Part shown: positions 1-6,653 of the stretch, in pieces | Layout of the letters: the number at the start of each line of letters is the position of its first letter | Numbering within the stretch: position 1 is the first letter of the stretch | NCBI GenBank assembly: GCA_031410595.1 | Contig: JANNZM010000124.1 | Location: forward strand, 1 to 21,189 | Direction of reading: 5' to 3' | DNA from: JANMCE01 sp031410595 | GTDB lineage: Bacteria; Actinomycetota; Acidimicrobiia; Acidimicrobiales; Ilumatobacteraceae | Length of the DNA: 21,189 nt | The notes under the pieces: generated by a model | What the model was told of the DNA's origin: nothing | Seen by the model: the letters and a program-made list of their open reading frames with translations, nothing else | Databases searched by the model: none | Translations under genes and position numbers: made by a program

Positions 1-134
1 CACTATCCGTTACCCGAAGGCCGCGTAACAATGTCCAGAAGACCGTCGTTAAGCCGTGTGCGGGAAAACCGCACGCACGGATTGAAAGGAGAATGGGGAA
101 ACGGGCTGGCAACAGCACCGCGCCCCTGACTACC
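1..134 (+). mobile_element. Group II intron, 3' end (partial)
   Basis: The left edge of the window carries the 3' end of a group II self-splicing intron. A domain V hairpin is visible at 50-83 and is followed by a G-rich/C-rich segment (about 87-126) that can fold as domain VI. The A at 129, in CCCCTGACTAC, is a possible branch point. The intron-encoded reverse transcriptase/maturase would lie further left, outside the window. The exact 3' splice site cannot be fixed from one copy. An AC or AY end falls between about 132 and 137, at or just before the ATG of the VWA gene at 136. The frame-1 stretch 1-129 is open but is structured intron RNA, not a protein end. Family assignment rests on domain V and is strong. 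The boundary is uncertain by a few bases. Confidence 0.82.
50..83 (+). ncRNA. Group II intron domain V
   Basis: The AGC catalytic triad is at 52-54. The lower stem pairs CCGTG (54-58) with CACGG (76-80). A two-base bulge, CG (74-75), separates it from the upper stem TGCGG (59-63) with CCGCA (69-73), closed by a GAAAA loop (64-68). This layout of short lower helix, 2-nt bulge, upper helix and GNRA-like loop is diagnostic for domain V. Position 53 (G) faces A81, so the usual G-U wobble is replaced by a mismatch. Confidence 0.85.
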
Positions 135-135
135 A

Positions 136-2145
136 ATGGCATCTCGGTTCTCGTATAGCCGGTGGGATGGGCTGCAGAAGGGGTTCGACCTCGACGCGGA
201 CCACTTGATGCAGCAGGTGACCGACGATCTGCTCTATCACGGCGATATGCATGCCGCCCTGCGCCGACTGATGCAGGATGGCATGGAGGATCGCAACGGC
301 GACCGCATCCAGGGTCTGCGCGAGATGATGGAGAAGCTCCGCCAAAAGCGCCAGGAGACGCTCGACAATCACAACCTCGGTGGGGTGTACGACGACATCG
401 CCAAAGAGCTTCGGGAGGTCGTCAATCAGGAACGCGCCGCGCTTGATGATCTGGCGAAAGAGGCCCGAGAGTCCGGCGACGATCGACGTCAGGAAGTGAC
501 CCAGCAAGCGGTAGAGGAACGTCAGTTCAAACTCGACATGCTGCCGCCCGATCTGGCCGGTCAGGTAAAGGACTTGCAGGAGTACGACTTCACATCATCC
601 GAGGCACGGGAGAAGTTCGAAGAGTTGCTGCAGAGGCTGCGCGAGCAACTCATGCAGAACATGGTCGACAAGATGACCGGCGCCATGAAGAGCCAAACAC
701 CCGAAGACCTCAAGGCCATGAAAGACATGATGGCCGACCTCAACCAAATGCTCGAAAAGCGCGAACGAGGCGAAGATCCGGGCTTCGAAGCGTTCATGGA
801 AAAGCATGGTGAGTTCTTCCCCGAAAATCCGCAGACGCTCGACGAACTGCTTGAGAACATGGCGCAACGCATGGCCGCAATGCAGCGCATGATGAACTCG
901 ATGACGCCCGAACAACGGGCGCAGATGAAGGAATTGTCCGATCAGTTGATGGAGGATATGGACCTCCAGTTCCAGATGGATCAACTGGGCCAGAACCTGC
1001 AATCGCTCTTCCCGCAGATGGGATGGGGACAGGGCTACGACTTTCGTGGCCAGGACCCGCTGGGGTTCAGCGACTCGATGCAGATGATGAATGACCTCGG
1101 CGACATGGATCAACTCGAACAGTTGATGCAGGGTGTTACCAACCCGGGCGCGCTCGCCGAAGCCGATATCGACCGCGTGCGTGACCTGCTCGGTGACGAC
1201 GCGGCTCGGTCAATGGAGAAGTTGGCCGAGATGGCCAAAATGCTCGAAGACGCCGGTCTCATCAATCAGAAGGAAGGCCGACTCGAACTCACGCCCCGCG
1301 CCATCCGCTCGCTCGGTGCTAACGCACTCGACGAACTGTTCTCGAAGCTGGCCAAGGACAAGCTTGGTCAACATCAGCAGAACCGTCACGGTGTCGGCCA
1401 CGAGCGCGAGTACGAGACCAAGCCCTACGAATTCGGTGACCCGTTCAACCTCGACCTGCAACGCACCATCAGAAACGGTATCCGTCGCCAAGGCGGCGGA
1501 ACGCCCGTGCGGCTGATGCCCGAAGACTTCGAGATCGAGCGCACCGAAAACCTCACGCGCTCGTCCACCGTGTTGATGCTTGACTTGTCGTTATCGATGC
1601 CAATGCGTGACAACTTTCTTCCCGCCAAGAAAGTAGCGCTGGCGTTGCACTCGCTCATCACGTCGCAGTTCCCGCGGGACGACATGGGTATCGTCGGGTT
1701 CAGCGAAGTGGCGCGCATCGTGAAAGCCGAGCAACTACCCGAGGTGAGCTGGGACTTCGTGTACGGCACCAACATGCACCACGGGTTCTCCCTCGCCCGC
1801 AAGCTGCTGGCCAAGCAGACCGGCACGAAGCAGATCATCATGATCACCGACGGAGAGCCGACTGCCCATATCGAACCGAGTGGCCAGGTCTTCTTCAACT
1901 ACCCGCCGGTATGGGAGACCGTCGAGGCCACGCTGAAGGAGGTCGCCCGCTGCACGCGAGACGGCATCACCATTAACACCTTCATGCTTGATGCCGACCG
2001 CGGCCTCAAGTCATTCGTGGAAAAGATCAGCGCCATGAACCGGGGCCGCGCCTTCTTCACCACTCCCGAGAACCTGGGCGACTACGTCCTGGTTGACTTC
2101 CTCGAACACAAGAAGTCCCTTGGCCGATCCCGCAAGGGCGCCTGA
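136..2145 (+). CDS. VWA (von Willebrand factor A) domain protein, CoxE/ChlD-like
   Basis: A 669-residue protein with a long charged helical N-terminal part (residues 1 to about 460, rich in Met, Gln, Glu, Asp and Leu) and a C-terminal VWA domain. The metal-ion-dependent adhesion site is intact: DLSLS at residues 483-487, a Thr in the GTNMHHG segment and the ITDGEPT strand. Such proteins usually work with a MoxR or magnesium-chelatase-type AAA+ ATPase encoded just upstream, in metal insertion or complex remodelling. That partner is not visible here because a group II intron occupies the upstream sequence. The ATG at 136 gives the usual N-terminus (MASRFSYSRWDG). No ribosome binding site is evident, because the bases before it belong to the intron end. 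The length looks complete. The cellular substrate is unknown. Confidence 0.9.
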   Translation: MASRFSYSRWDGLQKGFDLDADHLMQQVTDDLLYHGDMHAALRRLMQDGMEDRNGDRIQGLREMMEKLRQKRQETLDNHNLGGVYDDIAKELREVVNQERAALDDLAKEARESGDDRRQEVTQQAVEERQFKLDMLPPDLAGQVKDLQEYDFTSSEAREKFEELLQRLREQLMQNMVDKMTGAMKSQTPEDLKAMKDMMADLNQMLEKRERGEDPGFEAFMEKHGEFFPENPQTLDELLENMAQRMAAMQRMMNSMTPEQRAQMKELSDQLMEDMDLQFQMDQLGQNLQSLFPQMGWGQGYDFRGQDPLGFSDSMQMMNDLGDMDQLEQLMQGVTNPGALAEADIDRVRDLLGDDAARSMEKLAEMAKMLEDAGLINQKEGRLELTPRAIRSLGANALDELFSKLAKDKLGQHQQNRHGVGHEREYETKPYEFGDPFNLDLQRTIRNGIRRQGGGTPVRLMPEDFEIERTENLTRSSTVLMLDLSLSMPMRDNFLPAKKVALALHSLITSQFPRDDMGIVGFSEVARIVKAEQLPEVSWDFVYGTNMHHGFSLARKLLAKQTGTKQIIMITDGEPTAHIEPSGQVFFNYPPVWETVEATLKEVARCTRDGITINTFMLDADRGLKSFVEKISAMNRGRAFFTTPENLGDYVLVDFLEHKKSLGRSRKGA

Positions 2146-2184
2146 GCGCTTCCGACCGCGTGGGCCAGCGGCACACTTTCCGGT

Positions 2185-2454
2185 GTGACGACTGTTGACG
2201 TACAACCTGGAGCACTTCTTGACGCGGCACGCGTCCTGTATTCCGCCGTTCGACCGAGTTGGTTCGAGACAAAGGCCAGCTCGCACGTAGGGCCGCGGGT
2301 GTTGGACGCTTGCGACGCCTACGTGCAGCGACTCGTTCGAGCGGCGATGACGAAAGAACTCATCGGGCTAGCCCGTGCTCTGGAAATCGCGTCGGGTACC
2401 TACGTCTCCACCGACACTGCTCTGGCACAGAGAACGGCCGGCCATGGCGGCTGA
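2185..2454 (+). CDS. Small EspC/DUF2580-like protein (candidate type VII substrate)
   Basis: An 89-residue protein starting with GTG at 2185. It begins with a short strand/turn (TTVDVQPGALLDAARVL), followed by two predicted helices and an ending of the type ASGTYVSTDTALAQR. This resembles the EspC/DUF2580 family of ESX-associated proteins, which have a D/V-P-x-x-L-x-x-A-A start and an A-x-x-Y-x-x-T-D-x-A-L end. Its stop codon (2452-2454) lies inside the next gene, which starts at 2444. The two genes therefore overlap by 11 bases and are probably translationally coupled. No clear Shine-Dalgarno sequence is seen before the GTG. The family call comes from pattern and size only. Secretion is inference. 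Confidence 0.6.
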   Translation: MTTVDVQPGALLDAARVLYSAVRPSWFETKASSHVGPRVLDACDAYVQRLVRAAMTKELIGLARALEIASGTYVSTDTALAQRTAGHGG

Positions 2455-3013
2455 TCCGGTTGCTATTCACGAATACGCCCGTGTGAACGAGGCCGCCGCG
2501 ACGGCATTGGAATCAATCGTGTTTCCGATCATCGGTTCATGGCACGGCGTGGCCGGCAAAGTCTTCGAAGGCCGGCTTGCCGCGCTGGCGAAACGGCGCG
2601 ACGAATTGAAAGACGCGCACGTCCGGGCAGCCTTTGCGCTACGCATCTTCGCAGTGGTGGCCGACCGTACCGAGCAGGAGATGCGGTTCCGACAGTCGCA
2701 ACGGATGGACGCTGTTGATCGTCGGGCTCGGATCGATGCGATGTCCAGCCGCACCACCGATCCTGTCGAGCTGCGACGATTCCAGCACGAACGCGACATT
2801 TGCGAACACGACATTCGCGCGGCCGACCAGGCCTACGCGAAAGCCGAGCAGACGTTCACGGCTGCCGAGAAGAAATGCGCACGCGATATCGAGCAGGTGG
2901 GGCAGCTGCGGAGATGGAGCCGTTGGCGGAACGCGTCGGGCAGATGTCGCTGGGAGATTTCATGTCATACAAGGCGCTCGTGCAGACGAACATCGTTCCA
3001 GCCGAGGGACTGA
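2444..3013 (+). CDS. WXG-type helical protein, reading frame probably shifted near 2900
   Basis: The reading frame starts with ATG at 2444 inside the preceding gene and is open to 3013 (189 residues). Residues 1 to about 150 are convincing coding sequence: an Ala-rich helix, a WHG turn (SWHGVAGKVFE) typical of WXG100/LXG-type hairpins, then a long charged coiled-coil-like region. From about 2900 the frame turns Trp/Arg/Cys-rich with poor codon use. At the same point the -1 frame (stop at 3153) takes on normal codon use and a sensible protein (MEPLAERVGQMSLGDF and onward). A single missing G in the GGGG run at 2899-2902 would join the two parts into one protein of about 236 residues. The gene is therefore either frameshifted, mis-sequenced, or two overlapping genes. 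The role is probably a secreted substrate or effector carrier. This is inference. Confidence 0.55.
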   Translation: MAADPVAIHEYARVNEAAATALESIVFPIIGSWHGVAGKVFEGRLAALAKRRDELKDAHVRAAFALRIFAVVADRTEQEMRFRQSQRMDAVDRRARIDAMSSRTTDPVELRRFQHERDICEHDIRAADQAYAKAEQTFTAAEKKCARDIEQVGQLRRWSRWRNASGRCRWEISCHTRRSCRRTSFQPRD

Positions 3014-3153
3014 ACTGGACCTCCGACGGCTGCTCGGACGGTGGGGTCGTGACGGGTGGGTCTGGTCTGGTGGGCGCCGAAGTGCTCGGGCGTCCCGATT
3101 CGACGGCCACGGACGAGCGAAAGAAGGCGGAGACCCAATCGCGCGACAAGTAG
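2914..3153 (+). CDS. Frame-shifted C-terminal part with phospholipase A2-like calcium loop
   Basis: This frame has strong G/C third-position bias and reads from an internal ATG (2914) to a TAG at 3151-3153, 79 residues. It contains LNWTSDGCS (about residues 36-44), which resembles the calcium-binding loop and first Cys of actinobacterial phospholipase A2 (PF09056: W-S-S-D-G-C-S). The expected catalytic CxxHDFGY helix is absent in all three plus frames, and the tail is low-complexity and charged. This looks like the remnant or truncated C-terminal enzyme domain of the WXG-type protein before it. It could also be an independent, translationally coupled small gene. The resemblance covers fewer than ten residues, so the enzyme family is tentative. 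Confidence 0.4.
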   Translation: MEPLAERVGQMSLGDFMSYKALVQTNIVPAEGLNWTSDGCSDGGVVTGGSGLVGAEVLGRPDSTATDERKKAETQSRDK

Positions 3154-3216
3154 TCAATTCGCCACAAATTCAAATCCACCCTTGCGCAAACGGGGTGTGA
3201 TAGGAGACAATGACAT

Positions 3217-3232
3217 CGTTGTAACTACAACG
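3217..3232. promoter_or_regulatory. Candidate operator palindrome 1 upstream of whiB
   Basis: A perfect 7-bp inverted repeat with a 2-bp centre, CGTTGTA-AC-TACAACG. It lies about 70 bp upstream of the whiB2-like ATG, in a 149-bp non-coding gap (3154-3302). The size and symmetry suit a homodimeric repressor or activator. No regulator is identified. Confidence 0.5.
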
Positions 3233-3244
3233 GTGACAGTCACC
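3232..3244. promoter_or_regulatory. Candidate operator palindrome 2 upstream of whiB
   Basis: A perfect 6-bp inverted repeat around one base, GGTGAC-A-GTCACC, sharing its first G with the previous palindrome. The pair could be a compound operator or two competing hairpins in a leader RNA. No clear -10/-35 pair could be assigned nearby. TGTACT at 3254-3259 is a weak -10 candidate. Confidence 0.45.
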
Positions 3245-3302
3245 CGAACCTGATGTACTGGTTCGTGTGGTCCGGGCGCCGGCGGCCAGCAGGAGGCCCC
3301 TT

Positions 3303-3575
3303 ATGAGATACGAATCCAACGAGCGAGACGAACGGTCCTGGCAGGACAATGCGAACTGCCTCGGCGTCGACCCCGATCTCTTCTTCCCCGAACGCGGTGC
3401 ATCTACCCGTGAGGCCAAAGAAGTCTGCCGTGGTTGTGTCGTGCGCGAAGACTGCCTCGAGTATGCCCTCGCCAATGGTGAGAAGTTTGGCATCTGGGGT
3501 GGCCTCTCGGAGCGTGAACGTCGTCGCATCCGCCGGCAGCGGGCGCTCACGGGTCGACGCGTCGCCTCGGCGTGA
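3303..3575 (+). CDS. WhiB-family iron-sulfur regulator, WhiB2/WhmD-like
   Basis: A 90-residue WhiB-like protein. The four cluster ligands are Cys19, Cys42, Cys45 and Cys51 (C-x22-C-x2-C-x5-C). They are followed by GIWGG at residues 63-67 and a basic C-terminal SERERRRIRRQR stretch for DNA contact. The segments SWQDNANC, STREAK and LEYALANGEKFGIWGGLSERERRR look most like the WhiB2/WhmD branch, which controls septation and development genes in actinobacteria. The ATG at 3303 was chosen because a perfect AGGAGG lies at 3291-3296 with 6 nt spacing. An in-frame extension to 3267 lacks this. It is followed by tatA in the same direction, 53 bp away. Two palindromes at 3217-3244 probably take part in its control. 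Confidence 0.92.
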   Translation: MRYESNERDERSWQDNANCLGVDPDLFFPERGASTREAKEVCRGCVVREDCLEYALANGEKFGIWGGLSERERRRIRRQRALTGRRVASA

Positions 3576-3616
3576 GTTCCGTCGTGACACGACGTTTCCT
3601 TTTTCGGACCGAGTGG

Positions 3617-3622
3617 TAACCT
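3617..3622 (+). promoter_or_regulatory. Possible -10 box, tatA
   Basis: TAACCT sits 6 nt before the tatA ATG at 3629, so transcription would start at or next to the start codon. No ribosome binding site is present. The -35 element is not convincing. Confidence 0.3.
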
Positions 3623-3628
3623 AAGGCC

Positions 3629-3808
3629 ATGCTCGCATTTCTTGAGGGTGCCGACCTCTACATCGTGCTCGGAATCGTCGTGCTGATCTTCGGTGGTTCC
3701 CAGATCCCAAAACTGGCCAAGTCCCTTGGTCAGGCCCAGAAGGAATTCAAAAAGGGCATCGCCGAAGGTGCCTCAGACGAAGAAGCCAAGGCCGCCAAGC
3801 CCGAATAG
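3629..3808 (+). CDS. tatA: Sec-independent translocase subunit TatA/TatE
   Basis: A 59-residue protein that fits the TatA family. It has a short periplasmic N-terminus, one transmembrane helix (about residues 8-22, ADLYIVLGIVVLIFGGSQ), a Gly-containing hinge, and an amphipathic basic helix with the family signature P-K-L-A-K-S-L-G-x-A-x-x-E-F-K-K-G. The acidic tail is DEEAKAAKPE. It would form the protein-conducting element of the twin-arginine translocation pathway in the cytoplasmic membrane. TatB and TatC are not in this window, so it is an isolated tatA, as is usual in actinobacteria. It lies between two whiB genes and ends just before a strong terminator hairpin. It is shorter than many TatA proteins (70-90 residues) but complete. 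Confidence 0.93.
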   Translation: MLAFLEGADLYIVLGIVVLIFGGSQIPKLAKSLGQAQKEFKKGIAEGASDEEAKAAKPE

Positions 3809-3824
3809 CACGCAAACGCGTCGT

Positions 3825-3861
3825 AGGCCCGGACCAAATGGTCCGGGCCTCTTGCCGTTTT
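3825..3861. terminator. Strong hairpin between convergent tatA and whiB
   Basis: A perfect 11-bp stem, AGGCCCGGACC (3825-3835) with GGTCCGGGCCT (3840-3850), closed by the tetraloop AAAT. On the plus strand it is followed by CTTGCCGTTTT. It lies 16 bp after the tatA stop and 14 bp from the stop of the convergent whiB gene, so it could end transcription from both sides. Confidence 0.85.
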
Positions 3862-3864
3862 CGG

Positions 3865-4119
3865 CTACTTCAGCAGGGCGACGAGTCGACGTGATTTGAG
3901 GATGCGGCGACGTTCGCGTTCGCTGGTGCCACCCCACACGCCGTGGTCAATGCGGTGCTCCAAGGCGTACTCGAGGCAGGTTTTGGCGACCGGGCAGTCG
4001 ACGCAAACCTTTTTGGCTCGTTCGACACCGACCCCATCGGGTGGGAAAAACGCAGTCGGCGGATGATTCCGGCAATTTCCCTGCGCCATCCAGCTGTTTT
4101 CCTGCTCGTCTTCGTACAC
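3865..4119 (-). CDS. WhiB-family iron-sulfur regulator (second)
   Basis: An 84-residue WhiB-like protein. Cys16, Cys39, Cys42 and Cys48 are the cluster ligands. GVWGG lies at residues 60-64, and a basic SERERRRILKSRR end follows. It differs from the first copy in the loop HPPTAFFPPDGVGVERAKK and in having GVWGG, so it belongs to another WhiB subgroup, not assigned here. The GTG start at 4119-4117 was chosen because AAGGGAGA lies 5 nt upstream. The frame is open 47 codons further, but that part is not WhiB-like. It converges on tatA and is separated from it by the terminator hairpin. The 188-bp gap on its other side is shared with the divergent gene at 4308. Confidence 0.92.
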   Translation of the reverse strand: MYEDEQENSWMAQGNCRNHPPTAFFPPDGVGVERAKKVCVDCPVAKTCLEYALEHRIDHGVWGGTSERERRRILKSRRLVALLK

Positions 4120-4293
4120 GGCATCTCCCTTGGGGGGTTTGAAAGCGTTGGTGTTGCCGCCCGCTTCAAGTTCCACTGTGGTGGGTGAACTCCATGACCT
4201 TTGACTGCTGAGGTCCCTGTTTGGTTCCCAAAAGTTTGCACCTTTCTTGGCGCGGGGCAACTTCTGGGCCGAACTTTGGAAGAACCTTCACCC

Positions 4294-4299
4294 TAGAAT
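4294..4299 (+). promoter_or_regulatory. Possible -10 box for the ppk1 operon
   Basis: TAGAAT lies 8 nt before the ATG at 4308, where no Shine-Dalgarno sequence exists. A transcript starting near the ATG would be leaderless. The -35 is not clear. This would be the promoter for the run from 4308 to 8405. Confidence 0.35.
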
Positions 4300-4307
4300 G
4301 TCCGGTT

Positions 4308-4583
4308 ATGTCGAACGTGTTGTCCGTAGATCCCTCCTCTGCGCCTCGTGCCCATGCCCGCGTCGTGTACCTCGGGCCGGTTGCGCCCCACTGGGAGGTC
4401 TACAGCGAATTCGGTGACCGCACCATTGTGGAGGAGTTCCGCACGCGTGTGCTGGCCCGCCTTGTGCTGCTTCCCCGCGACGATCCGCAATTCCGCCGCA
4501 ACCGTGAGCGGGTGGTTCGTGACGCCGAACGCGAAGGCATCGCGCTGGAATGGGATCTCGGTTTGCCGGAGGACGCTGAATAG
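4308..4583 (+). CDS. Small conserved-looking protein of unknown function upstream of ppk1
   Basis: A 91-residue soluble protein, not recognised. It has a short Ser/Pro-rich N-terminus, a strand-like segment (ARVVYLGPVAPHWEVYSEFGD), and an amphipathic charged helical half (EEFRTRVLARLVLLPRDDPQFRRNRERVVRDAEREG). The ending is acidic. It has no signal peptide or membrane segment. The stop codon is 3 nt before the ppk1 GTG, so the two genes are almost certainly co-transcribed and perhaps translationally coupled. A role connected with polyphosphate metabolism is suggested only by this position. Codon use matches the neighbours. The start at 4308 is supported by TAGAAT upstream and by the divergent whiB promoter region. 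Confidence 0.75.
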   Translation: MSNVLSVDPSSAPRAHARVVYLGPVAPHWEVYSEFGDRTIVEEFRTRVLARLVLLPRDDPQFRRNRERVVRDAEREGIALEWDLGLPEDAE

Positions 4584-4586
4584 CCT

Positions 4587-6653
4587 GTGTCGCAAAACCG
4601 GCTGCTGAATCGCGAGTACTCCTGGCTTGATTTCAACGGTCGCGTGCTCCAGCTGGCCACCGACCCGCATCAGCGGCTGATGGAGCGAGTGAAATTCCTG
4701 GCCATCTTTTCGTCGAACCTCGACGAGTTCTTCCAGGTGCGCGTGGCCGCCCTCAGCGATCAGGCCGAGGCACAGGTTGCCTCGCGGTCGCCCGACGGTC
4801 GGTTGCCCCAGGAACAACTCGATGAGATCAGCAGGCGGGTCACGACGTTGGTGGCCGATCAAGAACGATTGTGGCTCGATGATGTACATCCGGCGCTCCA
4901 GCAACGCAACGCAGGACTGGTGTCGTGGCACGACCTCGCCCATGAAAGTCGTGCCGATCTCTCGGTCTGGTTCGAACATCAGGTCTTCCCTGTTCTCACG
5001 CCGTTGGCCGTCGATCCGGCCCATCCGTTTCCCTATATCTCCAGCCTGTCGCTCAACATCGCCGTGCTCGTCAACGATCCGATCACGGGCGAGGAACGTT
5101 TCGCCCGGGTGAAGGTTCCAGCCACGCTGCCCCGTTTGGTGCCGGTGCCGGGCGACACACGGATGGTGCTGTTCGAAGAGGTCATTGCCGCTCACCTGCC
5201 GGTCTTGTTCCCCGGCATGAACGTGTCGGGGCACTGGTCGTTTCGGGTCACCCGAAACGCCGACAGCGACCAGAGCGACGATGGTGAAGCCGAAGACCTC
5301 CTTGCGGCCGTCGAGCTGGAACTGCGCCGCCGGCGCTTCGGGCGCGCCGTGCGTCTTGAAGTCGGCCGGTCGATGCCCAACCGCGTCGTGGATCTGTTGT
5401 GCGATGAACTCGACCTGAGTCTGATCGACGTGTCACGCCATGACGGGCCGCTCGATCTCAGCGCCTTGTTTCGGCTGGCGGTCCGAGGCAGCGCCGAGCT
5501 TCGGGACGAACCGTGGCGGTCGGTCGTACCGGCGCGTTTGGCCGAAGCAGCCGAGAGCGGTCGGGACATGTTCTCGGTCATCGCCGACGGTGACGTCATG
5601 GTGCACCACCCGTACGACTCCTTCGCGTCCACCGTGGGAGAGTTCGTGCGTCAGGCTGCGGATGACCCGCTCACGCTGTCGATCAAGATGACGCTGTACC
5701 GAACCAATGGTGACAGCGAAATCGTTCGCAGCCTTGCCCAGGCAGCCGAACGCGGCGTGCAGGTCGTGGCGCTCGTTGAGCTGAAAGCCCGATTCGACGA
5801 GGCGGCCAATATCTCCTGGGCTCGCATGCTCGAACAGGCGGGCGCTCATGTGGTGTACGGCCTGGTCGGGCTCAAGACCCACGCCAAGTGCGTTCTGGTG
5901 GTGCGCCAGGAGGCCGACGGCATCCGTCGCTACGTGCATATCGGCACCGGCAATTACAACGCCTCAACCGCGCGTCTTTATGAGGACTTCGGCGTGTTCT
6001 CCGCCGCCCCCGCATTGGCCGACGATGTGGGTCAGCTGTTCAATCATCTGACGGGCTACTCCCGCGTACCCGATTACCGTCAGATCGTCGTGGCGCCCGA
6101 ACACCTACGGTCGCGTCTGGTCGAGATCATCGCCCAGGAAGCTCGGTTCGGAACAGCTGGGCGGATCCTGATCAAGTCCAACTCGGTCACCGACCCGCAA
6201 CTCATCGAGGCGCTCTACGCCGCCTCCGCGGCCGGGACGCAGATCGACATCATCGTTCGTGGCATCTGCTGCCTGAGGCCAGGTGTCCCCGGACTGTCCG
6301 AAACAATACGCGTCCGTTCGATACTCGGCCGCAACCTTGAGCACTCTCGGGTCTACATGTTTCGTCACGGGTCGACCGGTGACGAGCCGCTGTGGTTGAT
6401 TGGCTCGGCCGACCTCATGGGACGCAACCTCGACCGTCGCGTCGAAGTGCTGGTTCCGGTAACGGCCGAGGCCCATCAACGACGCATCGCGGCCGTGCTC
6501 GAAGCGGGGTTGGCAGACGACACGGGCTCGTGGACGCTGAACGCCGATGGCCAGTGGCGTCGCATGTGCGGCGGACAGGTAAACGCCCAGCAGATCTGTC
6601 GAGACTTGGCCCGCGCCGAGGCCCGCCGCGCCCTCGATCGCGATGCGCCGTGA
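4587..6653 (+). CDS. ppk1: Polyphosphate kinase 1
   Basis: A 688-residue enzyme that reversibly transfers the terminal phosphate of ATP to inorganic polyphosphate. The N-terminal domain carries the family signature NREYSWLDFNGRVL and the FLAIFSSNLDEFFQVRV helix that helps bind the nucleotide base. The two phospholipase-D-like catalytic domains follow: the THAKCVLV segment, and HIGTGNYN with the probable autophosphorylated His451, then the second conserved His in NLEHSRVYMF. RRVEVLVPV near the C-terminus is also typical. Length is normal for the family (about 690). GTG at 4587 gives the expected start. The final TGA overlaps the GTG of the NUDIX gene by 4 bases (GTGA). The grouping with a NUDIX hydrolase is common in actinobacteria and suggests linked phosphate or nucleotide metabolism. 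Confidence 0.96.
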   Translation: MSQNRLLNREYSWLDFNGRVLQLATDPHQRLMERVKFLAIFSSNLDEFFQVRVAALSDQAEAQVASRSPDGRLPQEQLDEISRRVTTLVADQERLWLDDVHPALQQRNAGLVSWHDLAHESRADLSVWFEHQVFPVLTPLAVDPAHPFPYISSLSLNIAVLVNDPITGEERFARVKVPATLPRLVPVPGDTRMVLFEEVIAAHLPVLFPGMNVSGHWSFRVTRNADSDQSDDGEAEDLLAAVELELRRRRFGRAVRLEVGRSMPNRVVDLLCDELDLSLIDVSRHDGPLDLSALFRLAVRGSAELRDEPWRSVVPARLAEAAESGRDMFSVIADGDVMVHHPYDSFASTVGEFVRQAADDPLTLSIKMTLYRTNGDSEIVRSLAQAAERGVQVVALVELKARFDEAANISWARMLEQAGAHVVYGLVGLKTHAKCVLVVRQEADGIRRYVHIGTGNYNASTARLYEDFGVFSAAPALADDVGQLFNHLTGYSRVPDYRQIVVAPEHLRSRLVEIIAQEARFGTAGRILIKSNSVTDPQLIEALYAASAAGTQIDIIVRGICCLRPGVPGLSETIRVRSILGRNLEHSRVYMFRHGSTGDEPLWLIGSADLMGRNLDRRVEVLVPVTAEAHQRRIAAVLEAGLADDTGSWTLNADGQWRRMCGGQVNAQQICRDLARAEARRALDRDAP

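Noticed and set aside
1..129. Open plus-strand frame ending at 129, like the C-terminus of an upstream protein.
   Set aside because: The bases form group II intron domain V and probable domain VI. Peptides of this type (RENRTHGLKG) are common artefacts of such introns.
4293..5234. Long minus-strand frame (313 codons) opposite the start of ppk1.
   Set aside because: The plus strand encodes clear PPK1 motifs. The antisense frame is His/Arg/Gln-rich with no domain, as expected in high-GC shadow frames.
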